Shown in pieces: positions 35,070 to 46,010 of a DNA stretch of 64,000 nucleotides; position 1 is the first letter of the stretch, and the number at the start of each line of letters is the position of its first letter. The position numbers and the translations under genes are program-made. Under the pieces are notes generated by a model. That model ran no database searches, had not been told where the DNA came from, and saw only the letters and a list, made by a program, of their open reading frames with translations. Source of the DNA: Heterocephalus glaber (taxonomy: Eukaryota > Chordata > Mammalia > Rodentia > Bathyergidae); assembly GCF_000247695.1 (NCBI RefSeq), contig NW_004624732.1:16612930-16676929 (forward strand), written 5' to 3'.

Positions 35070-35700
35070 CTCACAAAGTCTATCAGTTTCAGTCCCTCCC
35101 TCTGTATTCCAAGAAGCCCCCTCAATATTGAGAGGGATCCTTAATGCCTCTCAATCTCATTTACTCAAGCAGGAAAAGTGCAAAGGCTTTTATTTGAGAA
35201 AGTTTTGCAAGAAGCTCTCTCTTAGTCCAGGAAAATAGCTTATGAATGTGTTTTTTGAAGCAGTGTGACCCCAGGCTTAGGGAAAGAAGAAGAGTCATAG
35301 GATTCCAGTAAGATCTTGGCTTGGAATAAAGAAAGCCAGGTCTAACCCTAGTGCAGATAGTGGGTGGTTGGGAAGGCAGTATGCCTCAGAGTGCTCAGCA
35401 TAAAGCAGGGACAGGTCTCCAGCTGGCACTGTCATTTCAAAGGGAAAATGCAAAATCTTCTGGCCACACTAATTTGAAGGCTGCTTTGAGCCTATGTGTC
35501 AGTTTATTGATGGAAATCTGGGTGCAAAAATGAGTGTCAATCAACGGTGAGGCTTTAGATAGTAGAAGTGACTCTTTAGAGCTGCAATTGTCAGGGCAAC
35601 TGTCCTGAAGTGTTCTGGCAGATGCACATAAGCCAGGTCCTAGAAAGTGGAGAGAATTTCAGACCTGGGGGAATGTTTCCAATGTACCTTTTCTAATGTG
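35070..35700. other. No gene seen
   Basis: Unique-looking DNA with short chance frames only. Confidence 0.4.
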
Positions 35701-35736
35701 CACACGCACACACACACACATACACACACACACACA
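35701..35736. repeat. (CA)n microsatellite
   Basis: About 18 CA units with CG and TA interruptions. Confidence 0.97.
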
Positions 35737-35799
35737 AATGTACATAGTCCACACTAGTTGTGGACTGAGTCATATTCCCAGCATTGCCTTTACCTGCCC

Positions 35800-35960
35800 C
35801 AGAATGTTGAACTGTTGCCTAACTCCTCTAAACTTTAGTTCATCATCAGCAAAATGGGCATAACACTACATAGATACTTCAAAGGGTCATTACACAATTC
35901 AAATAAAATGCTGTTTTTAAGCTGTGTGGCATATGGTTAGCCCTCAATAGATGGCAACCA
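35800..35960 (+). repeat. MIR SINE
   Basis: TTGCCTAAC, CATCATCAGCAAAATGGGCATAA and CAATAGATG match the MIR core and 3' end in plus orientation. Confidence 0.8.
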
Positions 35961-36084
35961 CCATGGATTCTCAGTAAATGTCAGAGACAGGCAATGCACG
36001 GAGGTGCACCCTCACTTGAGACTGCTATCCCTTTGAAAACTGTACTTCATTTTCTCAGTGTCTACATGTACTGAGTCTCGGGAA

Positions 36085-36310
36085 ACTAAGGACATCCCTC
36101 CCTCCCTTCTTCAAGTTGTGTTGTATTCAGATGAATTTGAAGGACAATTAGATAGGGACAACTCACTGATGAATATCTGTGCTTTCTGCTAATCTTGTCA
36201 CATTGGATGCTCGCTGCAGACACAATTACTGCAACATGGCTGAACAACTTACACATTAATAATTTGCCCCCCAAATGTGACAGAGCTGCAGCACCTGTAG
36301 CATCTTAATT
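36085..36310. other. AT-rich unique block, possible conserved non-coding element
   Basis: No repeat is recognisable. It has several TAAT-type homeodomain cores (CAATTAG near 36148, GCTAATC near 36188, CAATTAC, ATTAATAATTTG). This is only a compositional suggestion. Confidence 0.25.
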
Positions 36311-36759
36311 CTCCACTCTTCCTAGGTTTTCCCCATGAGAGTGAGATGACAATGGTAGCAGGAAGTGACTTTGTGAGGGAAGAGCCCAGCCCTTCTCAGA
36401 TCGGGGCTCAGTCCCTGAGGACCCTTGCCTTCCATCTACAGAGCTGGGCCCACAGCTGCTGGGTCAAAGTTATTTCCAAGAGGCTTTCCAAGATGATGGA
36501 TTAGAGGTCAAGGTCAATGGATTGAAGAGTGTGGCTTAATAATGTGCAGCACCCTTACCTCAAAAAGAACTCATCTTCTGTGATGATAATGGACTCTGTG
36601 ACAGATTACCCAGATTAACTCAGACCAGCCTTACAATAGCCAGTGGAAGACGCATTCTTGCTGAAGTCTTGATCAACCCACCCATCAGGACCCTCACCTT
36701 TCCCAGGCTCTGGGTGAGCAGTCAGCCAAGAGGATGCAATTCCCAGGCCTTTCCTATGC
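36311..36759. other. No gene seen
   Basis: Unique-looking DNA without a supported frame. Confidence 0.4.
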
Positions 36760-37210
36760 ACACACTGGCACAACTATGTGTATGAACATTTATCATCATG
36801 AAGGTGTTTTCACATTTTTAAGCAACAGAATTATATGACACAACATTTTATCTTTCTTATTTAACAGTATTTTGGACATCTATTCATGCATCTGCCTGAT
36901 GCAGCCCACACAGGTCTATATCCTGCTATCTAATGGCTACATTATTTTTCCATATAAAAATTTCTAGAATAAGCATCCAGGTTGAAAGTGTTTGTGTTCA
37001 TTTTTGTTACTAAAAATAGAATTTCTTCATCAAATGTGTTTTATTTTACATTTTAACTGATTGGCAACTTGCTTTCCCAAGCAGCTTCACCAACCTACTC
37101 TTTCATCCACTGCATACAAGAAGTTCTGTTTCCCCACATTCTTGCTAACAAGGGATATTATTAGTCTTTTGTAAGTTTTTCAAAACTAGAGAGACAAAAT
37201 AAAACACAAT
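36760..37210 (-). mobile_element. Ancient L1, minus strand, segment 1
   Basis: Read on the minus strand it fits the end of L1 ORF2 and its 3' side. It is interrupted at 37211 by a MaLR LTR and resumes beyond it. Confidence 0.6.
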
Positions 37211-37633
37211 TGTCTTAGCTACTTTTCTCATTGCTGTTACAAAATACCTGAAACCCACAAGTTAAATGAAGAAAGGTTTACTTTGTTTCACAGTTTGTAG
37301 AGGTTTCAGTTCATAGTCATCTGGCTCTAAGGCAGGATGGCATAGCAGAGGGGCATTGCAGAGGAATAACAGTCCATGGCAAGGTAGACAGGAGGCAGCA
37401 AGCAGCAAGCCTGCTTTCTTTCTGTTCCTTTATATTCTGTTCAAATCTATTGATTGGTGCCACCCACACCTAGTGTGGGCCTTCCATTATCCATACCCAG
37501 AACTATACTAAACCAATTTAGTTACTATACATCCTTAATCCATATTCACACATCCTCTATCAAGCCACCCTCAAAAATCCCCAGCTAAGAGCACATGAGG
37601 CTTTGGGGGGACATCTAGATACAAGCCATAACA
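37211..37633 (-). mobile_element. MaLR solo LTR, minus strand
   Basis: Opens TGTCTTAGCTAC on plus and closes AAGCCATAACA. ACAAT occurs at both edges (37206-37210 and 37631-37635), a possible 5-bp target duplication that overlaps the terminal ACA. Its reverse complement is about 97% identical to 40563-40886. Confidence 0.9.
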
Positions 37634-37815
37634 ATAGTGTTAAAACAAAATTTACATTCCCCTAGATGTTAAGCATCTTTTCATATGTTTTGCTTAATCT
37701 TTGAATTTCCTATGAATATTCTTTGCCCATTTTTCTTTTCAATTATTTTCATTTTCCTTATTGATTTTTAGAAGTTCTCTATATATGAATAAATAATAGT
37801 CCCTAAGTTGCTAAA
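37634..37815 (-). mobile_element. Ancient L1, minus strand, segment 2
   Basis: CTTTGCCCATTTTTC, CTTATTGATTTTTAGAAG and TCTATATATGAATAAATA match the antisense of the L1 ORF2 C-terminal end. It is interrupted by provirus B at 37821. Confidence 0.8.
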
Positions 37816-37820
37816 TATTT
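37816..37820. repeat. Left 5-bp target duplication of provirus B
   Basis: TATTT here equals TATTT at 42503-42507 after the 3' LTR. Confidence 0.85.
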
Positions 37821-38181
37821 TGTCATGCTTCGCCTAAATGAGACCTTCAAAAACAGGCTGTTCTCTATAAACAATGGGCTACTCTCAGTAGATAGGATAG
37901 ATGGCCATAAAGAAAAATTAGTACAGAATATATAATCTCCTTAGCACCAAAAAGTCCAATGATTGCCTGCACATCTGCACTGACTGTCCTTAGACCCTCA
38001 GTCATAAACATTCCTTATTATTATAGCCCCTTCTCAAAACGCTATATAAACTTAGTTTTCTTTTTCAGCTATCTGCTAAAATCTGCTCCTGATTTCAGTC
38101 CTTGTTCACACCTGAACAATAATAAAGCTTTTTCTCACACAAAGCCTGTTTTGGGTGACCTCTAACATGCCATTTATAACA
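37821..38181 (+). repeat. 5' LTR of provirus B
   Basis: TGTCATGC to TATAACA, 361 bp. It has a TATA box TATATAAA (38043-38050) and a polyadenylation signal AATAAA (38121-38126), with the usual spacing for a U3-R-U5 promoter. Confidence 0.92.
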
Positions 38182-38184
38182 TTT

Positions 38185-38202
38185 TGGTGCTCAAAACCCA
38201 GG
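38185..38202 (+). promoter_or_regulatory. Primer-binding site of provirus B
   Basis: TGGTGCTCAAAACCCAGG lies 3 bp after the 5' LTR. It fits the TGGTGCC-type site of ERV9/HERV-W-like gammaretroviruses. I did not establish the tRNA. Confidence 0.6.
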
Positions 38203-38335
38203 ATAGAGTCCCCTCCTTGGAGAGTTTTACATTCTATTTCAAATGCTCTACTGAGGCCACTCTGCAACATAGGTCTCTGGATTTTGCTCCAGCTCTCCAG
38301 GCAGTTCCCCATCGCCCACCACTCCAGTGTCTTCA

Positions 38336-38347
38336 GATCAGGTAAGG
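38336..38347 (+). promoter_or_regulatory. Leader splice donor of provirus B
   Basis: ATCAG|GTAAGG (cut after 38341) is a strong donor about 140 bp past the primer site. Confidence 0.55.
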
Positions 38348-38849
38348 CTTTTTTCCTACCTCCTAGCCAACTTGACCCTGATTTTCCATTCCTTGTACAC
38401 CTCTCTACCTCTTTTCTCTCCATGCTGTACCTTTAAGACCCCCTCCCTTGCCTATTGCCATGGCTGCTACAACTGCTCCATAGTGCAGCTCTCTTTCCTC
38501 CTTAGCTTCTCTCTCTCTCTCTCTCCTCTCTCCCACCAAGACAGAGAGAGATCTGTCCTGCCTTTTTGTGCCATTTTAAATCCTGTGCTGTTTACAGAAA
38601 TCTCAGGAAAGAACTGTCTTTCCCTTTAGTGGTGGATCAATCATAATGATGACCATCTTGGCCACTCACCTATGTTCTGTCACAGCCTTAGTCACAGCTG
38701 GAGATGTCCTCTGTTGACCCTGTTGCTGCTCTGTCACACCAGGCATGAAAAAAATATCTCTCTCTTCCCTAATGGAAACCTTCCTTCTTCTATTCCTCCT
38801 TCCTCTCCTCTAGCCTATTACAGAATCTGAAACCTCTCTCCTATACCCT

Positions 38850-38990
38850 GATCTGAAGCCTAAACCTCTAATGTTTTTCTGTAATACTGCATGGCCCCAA
38901 TATAAATTAGAAAATGGCTTTCAGTGGCCAGAGAATGGCACTTTTGATTTCTCCATCCTGCACGATTTAGACAACTATGCCAGAGGCTGA
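38850..38990 (+). pseudogene. gag matrix remnant, provirus B
   Basis: A short frame encodes a segment resembling the matrix domain of gamma-type Gag, with a WPQY motif and a second WPENG-type motif about 15 residues on. It is closed by stops on both sides. No capsid or nucleocapsid region is recognisable downstream, so most of gag has been lost. Confidence 0.6.
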
Positions 38991-39587
38991 GCAAATGGTC
39001 AGAAGTTTCCTATATTCAGGCATTCTTTATACTTCATAACATTTCTATTTTGTACAATTCTTGTGAATCTTTTCAAATCCTTCTTCTTTCCCTGCTGTCT
39101 ACACTGCCTCTACCTGACAAGGACTCCTCCATGACAATAGATCCAACTGACCTCACTGTCCCCTGGAAGTTTCCAGTGCCTCCTCCTATAGCTGCACCCA
39201 ACCCTTCAGCCTTTCTACAATAGAGTACAGGGGATGTGCAGTGAGGGTTCTGATACAAGGTCCCAGCCTATGCCCAATTGTGTTTCTGTCCAGGCAGCTT
39301 GACCCCACTGTCACAGGCTGGTCACAATGCCTATGGGCAGCTGCCACTGTGGCTCTTTACTCCTAGAAATATTCAAAAATCACTAGACATGCCCCACTCA
39401 CCCTTTACTCTCCCCACAACTTTCAGGGACTCATGTCTTCATCCCATCTCCCACAGTTTCTCTCTGCTCCTCACTTTATTCAACTCTATGTACTTTTCAT
39501 GGAGACTCCAATGGTTACAATTTTAACCCAGCTGTTCACTTTTTCAACCCACCATCCCTTTCTAAAAAGCCTGATCTACATGACTGC

Positions 39588-40110
39588 ATGTTTTTGATAC
39601 ATCTAGCAACCTCTCCTTTTCCTCACATTTCCATTCCTCCTTCCAACCCTAACCACACCTGGTTTATCGATGGGAGTTCACACAAGCCCATCCCCAACTC
39701 CCCTGCCAGGACAGGATACATTGTTGTCTCCCAAAACTCTATCATAGAAGCTGTAGCTCTCCCCTTATCCACTACCTCTCAATGGGCTAAACTAACTGCT
39801 TACAAGTTAACATCTATACAGACTCAAATACTCATTTCGTATATTACATAATAATCATGCTGCCATCTGGGCAGAAAGAGGGTTCCTTACCTCCTGAGGG
39901 TCTTCAATCATTAATGCCACACTCATTAAAGCCCTTCTTCAGGCCACTCTCCTGCCAACACAGGTGTCTGTGCTTCACTGAAGGGGACACCAGAGACTTT
40001 CAGATTTCATAGCTGCCAGGAATGCCTTTGCAGATAAAGCCACAAAGGAAGCTGCTAATCTCCCTCTCCACAAGCCCAAGGATCAATATTTTTCCCTTTC
40101 ATCTTCATTC
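39588..40110 (+). pseudogene. pol remnant: RNase H domain, provirus B
   Basis: The frame at 39588-39851 contains WFIDGSS (39660-39680), the strand carrying the first catalytic Asp of retroviral RNase H. Later fragments to about 40.1 kb, in shifted frames, include a segment ending in ADKATKEAA that fits the RNase H C-terminal end. Stops and at least one frameshift break it. Reverse transcriptase upstream is almost absent; only a possible connection-domain trace is visible near 39.3 kb. Confidence 0.8.
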
Positions 40111-40189
40111 TGGCCTATTCCCCTTCTGAGCACTAACAATATTAGGATCTCCCCCACAAAATGGATCGTTCCTGAGTCAAGGGAAATTC

Positions 40190-40562
40190 TTCCTTTCCAC
40201 CTCACAGGCCCACCCCGTTCTTTCATCCCTTCATGGCAATTTTCATGCAGGCTACAAACTGCTAACCCATCTGCTTGAGCCTCTTACCTGCTTTCCCTCC
40301 TAGAAGGCCCTCCTCAAAACTGTCACCACTCAATGTTCTTTTTGCCAGGTAACCACACCTCAGGGCTCCCCTAATGCACCCTCCTTTCCCTACACATTAA
40401 GCTTGAAATTTCTCCCCAACTCAGGACTGACAAATTGATTTCACTCATATGCCACGAGTGTGGAAGTTAAGATATCTCCTGTCTGGATTGACACCTTCAT
40501 GGGGTGGATAGAGGCCTTTCCCACAGGTTCAGAAAAAGCTATAAATTTTGTTATAACACTGT
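40190..40562 (+). pseudogene. pol remnant: integrase N-terminal part, provirus B
   Basis: A His-His-Cys-Cys zinc-binding region is visible in pieces: a HAGY-type block near 40.24 kb and two Cys codons three codons apart near 40.34 kb (CSFC). The start of the catalytic core lies near 40.44 kb (TDKLISL in a shifted frame). The frame is broken by several stops and shifts. It is interrupted by a MaLR LTR at 40563. Confidence 0.75.
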
Positions 40563-40889
40563 TGTTATGGATTGTATCTAGATGTCCCCCCAAAGCCTCA
40601 TGTGCTCATAGCTGGGGATTTTTGAGGGTGGCTTGATAGAGGATGTGTGAATATAGATTAAGGATGTATGGTGACTAAATTGGTTTAGTATAGTTCTGGG
40701 TATGGATAATGGAAAGCCCACACTAGGTGTGGGTGGCACCAACCAATAGTTTTGAACAGAATATAAAGGAACAGAAAGAAAGCAGGCTTGCTGCTTGCTG
40801 CCTCCTGTCTACCTTGCCATGGACTGTTATTCCTCTGCAATGCCCCTCTGCTATGCCATCCTGCCTTAGAGCCAGATGACTATGAATTG
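40563..40889 (+). mobile_element. MaLR LTR inside provirus B, 3'-truncated
   Basis: It begins TGTTATGG and runs to TATGAATTG. It is the inverted twin of 37211-37633, with about 9 differences in 325 bp. The last 100 bp or so of the LTR, including the AATAAA-side end, is missing, and integrase sequence resumes directly. Confidence 0.9.
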
Positions 40890-41500
40890 TCAGAAAAAGC
40901 CTCAGCAGTTGTTAACTCCATCCTAACTGATATCATCCCCCAGTTTGGCCTTCCCACTTCTATTCAATCAGACAACAGCCCAGCTTTCATTAGCCAAATT
41001 ACCCAGGAAATGTCCAAGTCACTTGGTATACAGTGGAACCTTCACACTCCTACCATCCTCATTTATTCAGGAAGGCAGAATGGGCTAATGGCCTCCTTCA
41101 GGCAACCTTACTAGGCTTACACTCCAACTCTGTAAGAATTGGGTTTTTCTGCTTCCCACTACTCTTCATTTTAGAGCCATGCACACAGAACCTAAAGGGT
41201 ACAGTCCATTTGAGCTTTTATATGGGCATCTTTTTACTTGTGCCACATCTCAGCCAAGAAGACCCTGTTGGAGGCTCTCCCTGTCCTACAAGTTTGAAAA
41301 GACATCCGATGCACTGCTAAACTTCTCCTGCCTTTTCCTAACACTTAGCCTCATAAAGATGGCCTGGCTGATAAATCAGTTTTAATAAAGGACTTAAATA
41401 CTCAGTCCCTACAACCTAAGTGGAGAGGACCCTTCCTGGTTATCTATAGCACCCCGAGGCTATTTGTCTGTGGGACCCTTCTCAGTAGATTCATCAATCT
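40890..41500 (+). pseudogene. pol remnant: integrase core and C-terminal part, provirus B
   Basis: The frame to 41114 carries FGLPTSIQSDN, which holds the second catalytic Asp of the D,D35E core (40948-40980). A later segment near 41.2 kb (GYSPFELLYG) is the typical end-of-core block. A WRGPF segment near 41.42 kb is the conserved C-terminal block. The catalytic Glu region is shifted and damaged. The first residues repeat those just before the MaLR LTR, so the two integrase pieces overlap (see findings). Confidence 0.8.
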
Positions 41501-41639
41501 CAGCTAAAACTGTGCCCAGCTGACAGCTTGTCTGACACCTCCTTGTGGAAATCACAAGTAATCTCCCCTACTTCCATCAGGCTGACCTGAATTCCAGAAA
41601 ATACATAGATGCCTTGCTTTTGTGTATCTTGTTGTTTTA

Positions 41640-41800
41640 TTCCATTCTCACCTTACAGGACCAGATAGATTCCCTAGCAGAATAACTCTACAGAATCACC
41701 AAGGCTTAGATCTTCTTACTGCTGAGAAAGGTGAGTTATGCATCCTTCTAGGGGAAGAATGTTGTTTTCATTCCAATTATGAGATGCAGCCAAGAGACTA
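41640..41800 (+). pseudogene. env transmembrane-subunit remnant, provirus B
   Basis: A fragment of the TM ectodomain of a class I Env. It includes a CX6CC disulphide motif (Cys codons at 41739-41741 and 41760-41765) preceded by a RNHQGLDLL-like conserved block in a damaged context. The surface subunit, fusion peptide and membrane anchor are not recognisable. It is a relic only. Confidence 0.75.
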
Positions 41801-42124
41801 ACAGAAAAGACCTCAGAAATTACATAGTGCCTGTCTGACTCTTGGACCAATGTTTGGGGCTGGGTCTCATAGCTTCTTCCATTAATTAGAACTCTTGTCT
41901 GTATCATTCTCCTCCTTCACTTTGGGCCATGACTTCTCAGACTTCTCTTACAATTCTTACAGCACTATGTACAGGAGATCACCAATCAACAGATGCTGGT
42001 CCTGGCCACTCCTTGATATGTTCCCATTCCCCAAGATCTTTCTCCAATGTAGGTTGCCTGTGCTGCCCATTTGTCATGCATTAAGCAACCATGAGAAGTG
42101 TACCCCACTTTCCTGCCCCCCCAT

Positions 42125-42141
42125 AACAACAAAGACGGGAA
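42125..42141 (+). promoter_or_regulatory. Polypurine-like tract of provirus B
   Basis: AACAACAAAGACGGGAA precedes the TG of the 3' LTR. It is interrupted by C residues, consistent with decay. Confidence 0.5.
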
Positions 42142-42502
42142 TGTCATACCTGGCCTGAATGAGACCTTTGCAAGGAAACAGGCTGTTCTCAGCAAATGAC
42201 AGGCTACTCTCAGTAAAGGGGATAGATGGCCATAAAGAAAATTTAGGACAGAATATACAGTCTCCTTGGGCTGAAAATTCCAGTGATGTCTGCACACCTG
42301 CACTGACTGTCTTTGGATCCACAGTCATAAATAGTCCTTATGGTTATAGCCCCTTCCCAAAACGATATAAACTTAGTTTTCTTTTCCAACTAGCTGCTCA
42401 AATCTGCCCCTGATTTCATTCTCTGTTCATGCCTGGACAGGAATAAAGCTTTTTCTCACACAATGCCTTGTCTGAGTGGCTTTTCACATGTCGTTTATAA
42501 CA
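42142..42502 (+). repeat. 3' LTR of provirus B
   Basis: TGTCATAC to TATAACA, 361 bp, with AATAAA at 42442-42447 and a weaker TATA (GATATAAA, 42364-42371). Confidence 0.92.
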
Positions 42503-42507
42503 TATTT

Positions 42508-43559
42508 GTTTTCCAGAAGTATTCATTTGTAATTTAATTTATTAATGGTATTATTATCTTGTAGAAGTTATTCCTACTGTTTGGTTACATTCTGTGTCTT
42601 GCTTTTTTGAAAATCTACATTATATGTGCTTCCCCCAAAATATATTTGTATATCATCTTAAATTTTTCCCTATTCTTGTAATTGTTAAATGTGTTTCTTT
42701 AGTACAGGTGATTCATGACATGGCAAGAGTTAGGCATCTAATTTAATATTTTTCAAATATACAGTCAATTGTTCCAATACTGTTTATTAGAATGTCACAC
42801 TTCTTCAGATTTGAGGTGCTATTTAAAGATAGAAATTACCACAAATCCTTTATCCCATTGTAAGATTTATGTTACAGTAAGTTGGTGGAGTCCTTTACGT
42901 GGACCATAAATTTAATAATTTATTTACAAAATACTATAGCTTCTCTCATTTGTTAATCTTCTATGCCACAAGTTCCCTCAGTTTTTCTTGTACATTTTCT
43001 GTTCCATTTGAACTTAAATCCAATATTTTATTGAAATTTTCTGCAAGTTAATGGAAAGAGAATGCATTTCTTTAAATACTAAATTTTCATCCAAATACAC
43101 AGCACCTATTTATTTAGATTTCCTCTAACATTGCTCTCTTATACTCTATAATTCTGTAATTTTCTTGCTCTACATCTTACATGTTTCTTGCCAAGTTTTT
43201 GCCTAATTATTTTGTGTTTAAGGTTGCTGAATGCATGGAAAGTATTATTTTTCATTTTTATTTTCAAACTGGTTACTGCTAATCCATAAGAAAGCATTAT
43301 ACCTATTCTTCCTTTATATTTGGCTGATGGATCAAATTATTTATTTTCTTGGATATTCTTAGTATATATAGATATATCCAAAAGTTGTTTCTTCTTTCCA
43401 ATACTATAATTCATTTAAAATCTTTTGATTTTTTTTTTAGCCACTCCACAATATATAATGATGATAGTGGGAATTCTTATCCTATTCTTCTGGCTAAATA
43501 CTAATGTTATACCATTAAAGTAATTGTGTGGTTCCCTAAGTTCCTCTTATTATTTTCTT
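42508..43559 (-). mobile_element. Ancient L1, minus strand, segment 3
   Basis: It continues the L1 from 37815 beyond provirus B. ATGATAGTGGGAATTCTTATCC at 43461-43482 matches the antisense of the L1 ORF2 reverse transcriptase region. Dense stops. Confidence 0.75.
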
Positions 43560-43926
43560 TCTCCTGACTGAGAAACACAGAGTGCCTGGACTGCTCTGTG
43601 ACCTGACCAGCTATGCACTTTCCCTGCAAATGTGAGCCTAAGCTGGGCTTTGCATGTTCTGATAAAGTTGTTCAGGCTAAAGACTCTAAGAGATAAAACA
43701 TGTTGCTAAACTGTGGAAACTTTCCACAGCCCTGAGCCAAATTCCTTAAACCCTCCTGTAAACTCCAAAGTCCAGCCCCCTCTTTGCAGACAAATCTAAG
43801 TGGAGCACCTTCTTTCTCACTGTCTGTTGCTAGGACACAGAATCTGTCTGCATTTAAATTCCTCTAATAAATGCTTTGGACTGATCACCCTGGTATTTAC
43901 TGCTTCTTCCTTTGTAATCCCAACAT
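43560..43926 (+). repeat. Probable solo ERV LTR inside the L1
   Basis: A GC-richer block in AT-rich L1 sequence, starting near TGACTGAGAAAC and ending CCCAACA. It has AATAAA (43867-43872) followed by a TTTGGACTGATCACC U5-like stretch. No target duplication was found, so the boundaries are approximate. Confidence 0.5.
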
Positions 43927-46010
43927 TTTAGCCAAATATATAGGTGATCAAGTGATTGTTTCTCTGTTTATGTTTAGCATAATGAACTATCTAAAATTAT
44001 CCCTGATACAGAATCATCTTTTCCTGAAAAAGATTTTAATATTGACTTTATCACTTTTCATGTGCCAGAAGCAATCAGAAATACAGAACATGCACACATC
44101 ATTTTATTTGTTTCCTGCTAATGACATATTATACTTGTTATGCAATAGTGCATCTAATTTGTTAATATGTTATTGTAAATTTTTACTGTGTGTTTCAAAT
44201 TGTCTTTTTCTCCCTTGTATTCACCCAGGGAATTTCTCTGCCTTGTGGAATAAATAGAGAAGCTTATCAGTCATTTTCTATGTTTCATGGTCTGAAACTG
44301 TTTTTTAACATACAATTTGTCTTTTTATTGAAAACTTGGTTTTTTGGGTGCCCCATAAAACTATCTAGACATTGACTTTTTAGGGGTACATTTTTTACTG
44401 CTTTTAAAATTCCATATATGGGTTTTCTATTGTTTCTAAATTCAATTTTGATCTTTATATATTCCTGGAAAATCATGCATTTTATGTGTTATTGTCAAGG
44501 TAATATAAAGATTTACATGTCTGAAACACTAAGATCTCCATATCTGTAGTCTGTAAAGATAATTTGTTCTTAGGGTTTTCTTTTTGTTACACTCAGACCT
44601 AGAAAATTGACCTATTTTATTGGTCTCCTTAAAATACCAGCTGTAGTTTTATTGTTGTTGTTTTAATTAATATTAAAAATATTATCTCCATTGCATGAAT
44701 TTCTTTCCTTAATTTGTTTCTCTTATTAAAACTCTGTACATTTTTAAACAGCCTTTATCATTTTTTCTTTCTATTTCTAAGTGAAATATGTTTATAGGTA
44801 TTATAACTATGGATTTCTAGTTTGTATTTCTACCTGGTCTTGTAGTATGTACCTGGAAACTGTTTTCATTGCATGAATTTCTAATTCCTGTTTCCCCTTC
44901 TAGACTTATAATGTTTACCCTGGAATATCCTGTAGAAAGTGATGAAGCTGCATCTCTTAGTGGCTTCTGAGATGCTGTGTCTTTCAGACCCAGGGACACC
45001 CATATGCTGTCCCTGTCCCTACCTGGCTACTGTCCCAGCCAGAGGGCATAAGCAGGTCTACTTTATGCTTAGGAACTTGAATTATTTTTGTCTGATATTT
45101 CTATGCCACATTTCTTTGTATTAATATTTCCCCAATATTTTCTAGCTTATTATTTCCAACTTTCACTGTTACTTCATTTTTGATATGTTTCTTATAAATT
45201 TCAGTCTGACAGTCTTTATCTTTTAATTAGGATTTCACTTAATCACATTAATAATGGTAATTGATATATGCGGACTTAGTCTTGTGATCTTATTTTATGC
45301 TTTTACTTCACAAATTTTTCTAGTTATTTCTTTTTATCATTCTTGCCTTTATTGAGCTGATCCTATTTTGTCTGTCAAGTTTTTATTCTTTGTGTGATTC
45401 AGACTTTATTCGCCTAACTTCCATTATCTAGTAGTCACATCTAAATTTTAACAATGTTAATTTTGTTTCATTAATATCTAAAGAAAACCAACATCCTTCA
45501 ATTCTGACTGTGGATTTCACAATCTTTTTTATACTCCATTCTTGGTTTTGATGGTTTATTTGCCACCCTTTTTAATTGTCATGTCTTTTCTAGGGTACAT
45601 TCTATGTTTGACTAGAGATAATCCAGTGGTTCTTGCCTAACGGGATTTAGGGAAGGTATTCTTTCTGTGTAGCCACCTGTCAGAATGTTTTTCACTTGTC
45701 CATCTTGGTTGAATGTGAGTTTGACCAAGCACAGAATTCTCAACTCAGAATTAGAAATGTACTCAGAATGTGTCTTTTCCCTTGTCCTCTTGCATCCAGT
45801 CTTGCCAATAATGAGTCACTTCTTTCCGCATAGAGGTTAAATCATCTGAGTATTTTTAAAGTATTCTTTTTATTCTGCAAATTCCTCATTGATGTCTCCA
45901 GTGAGAGGGTTTTCCATTTTCTTGCTTCTTTTGCACTCCTTCACACCCAGAGCATGTCCTACTACCTTCTTGTCTTCTTTTTGAGTCTCATTTTGTGGCA
46001 TTAGAAAATT
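43927..46010 (-). mobile_element. Ancient L1, minus strand, segment 4
   Basis: AT-rich sequence reading as the antisense of L1 ORF2 and, near 45.2-45.9 kb, of an L1ME-type 5' end (CTGACAGTCTTTATCTTTTAATTAGG and later blocks). Short frames here are relics or chance. Confidence 0.6.

Larger units (their letters stand above)
37821..42502 (+). mobile_element. Provirus B: decayed class I (gamma-type) ERV
   Basis: A two-LTR provirus of 4,682 bp, order 5' LTR, primer site, splice donor, pieces of gag, a large gap, RNase H, integrase, env remnant, polypurine-like tract, 3' LTR. The flanking TATTT duplication is perfect. Most of gag and of reverse transcriptase is missing and the rest is broken by stops and frameshifts, so no protein can be made. 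The LTRs differ at roughly 64 of 361 sites (about 18% by eye), so the insertion is old or the element is a recombinant. A MaLR LTR sits in the integrase region. The primer site resembles that of ERV9/HERV-W-like elements (inference). Confidence 0.9.

Noticed and set aside
37821..42502. Provirus B as a virus able to make proteins
   Set aside because: gag is almost gone, reverse transcriptase is missing, and RNase H, integrase and env are broken by stops, frameshifts and a MaLR insertion.
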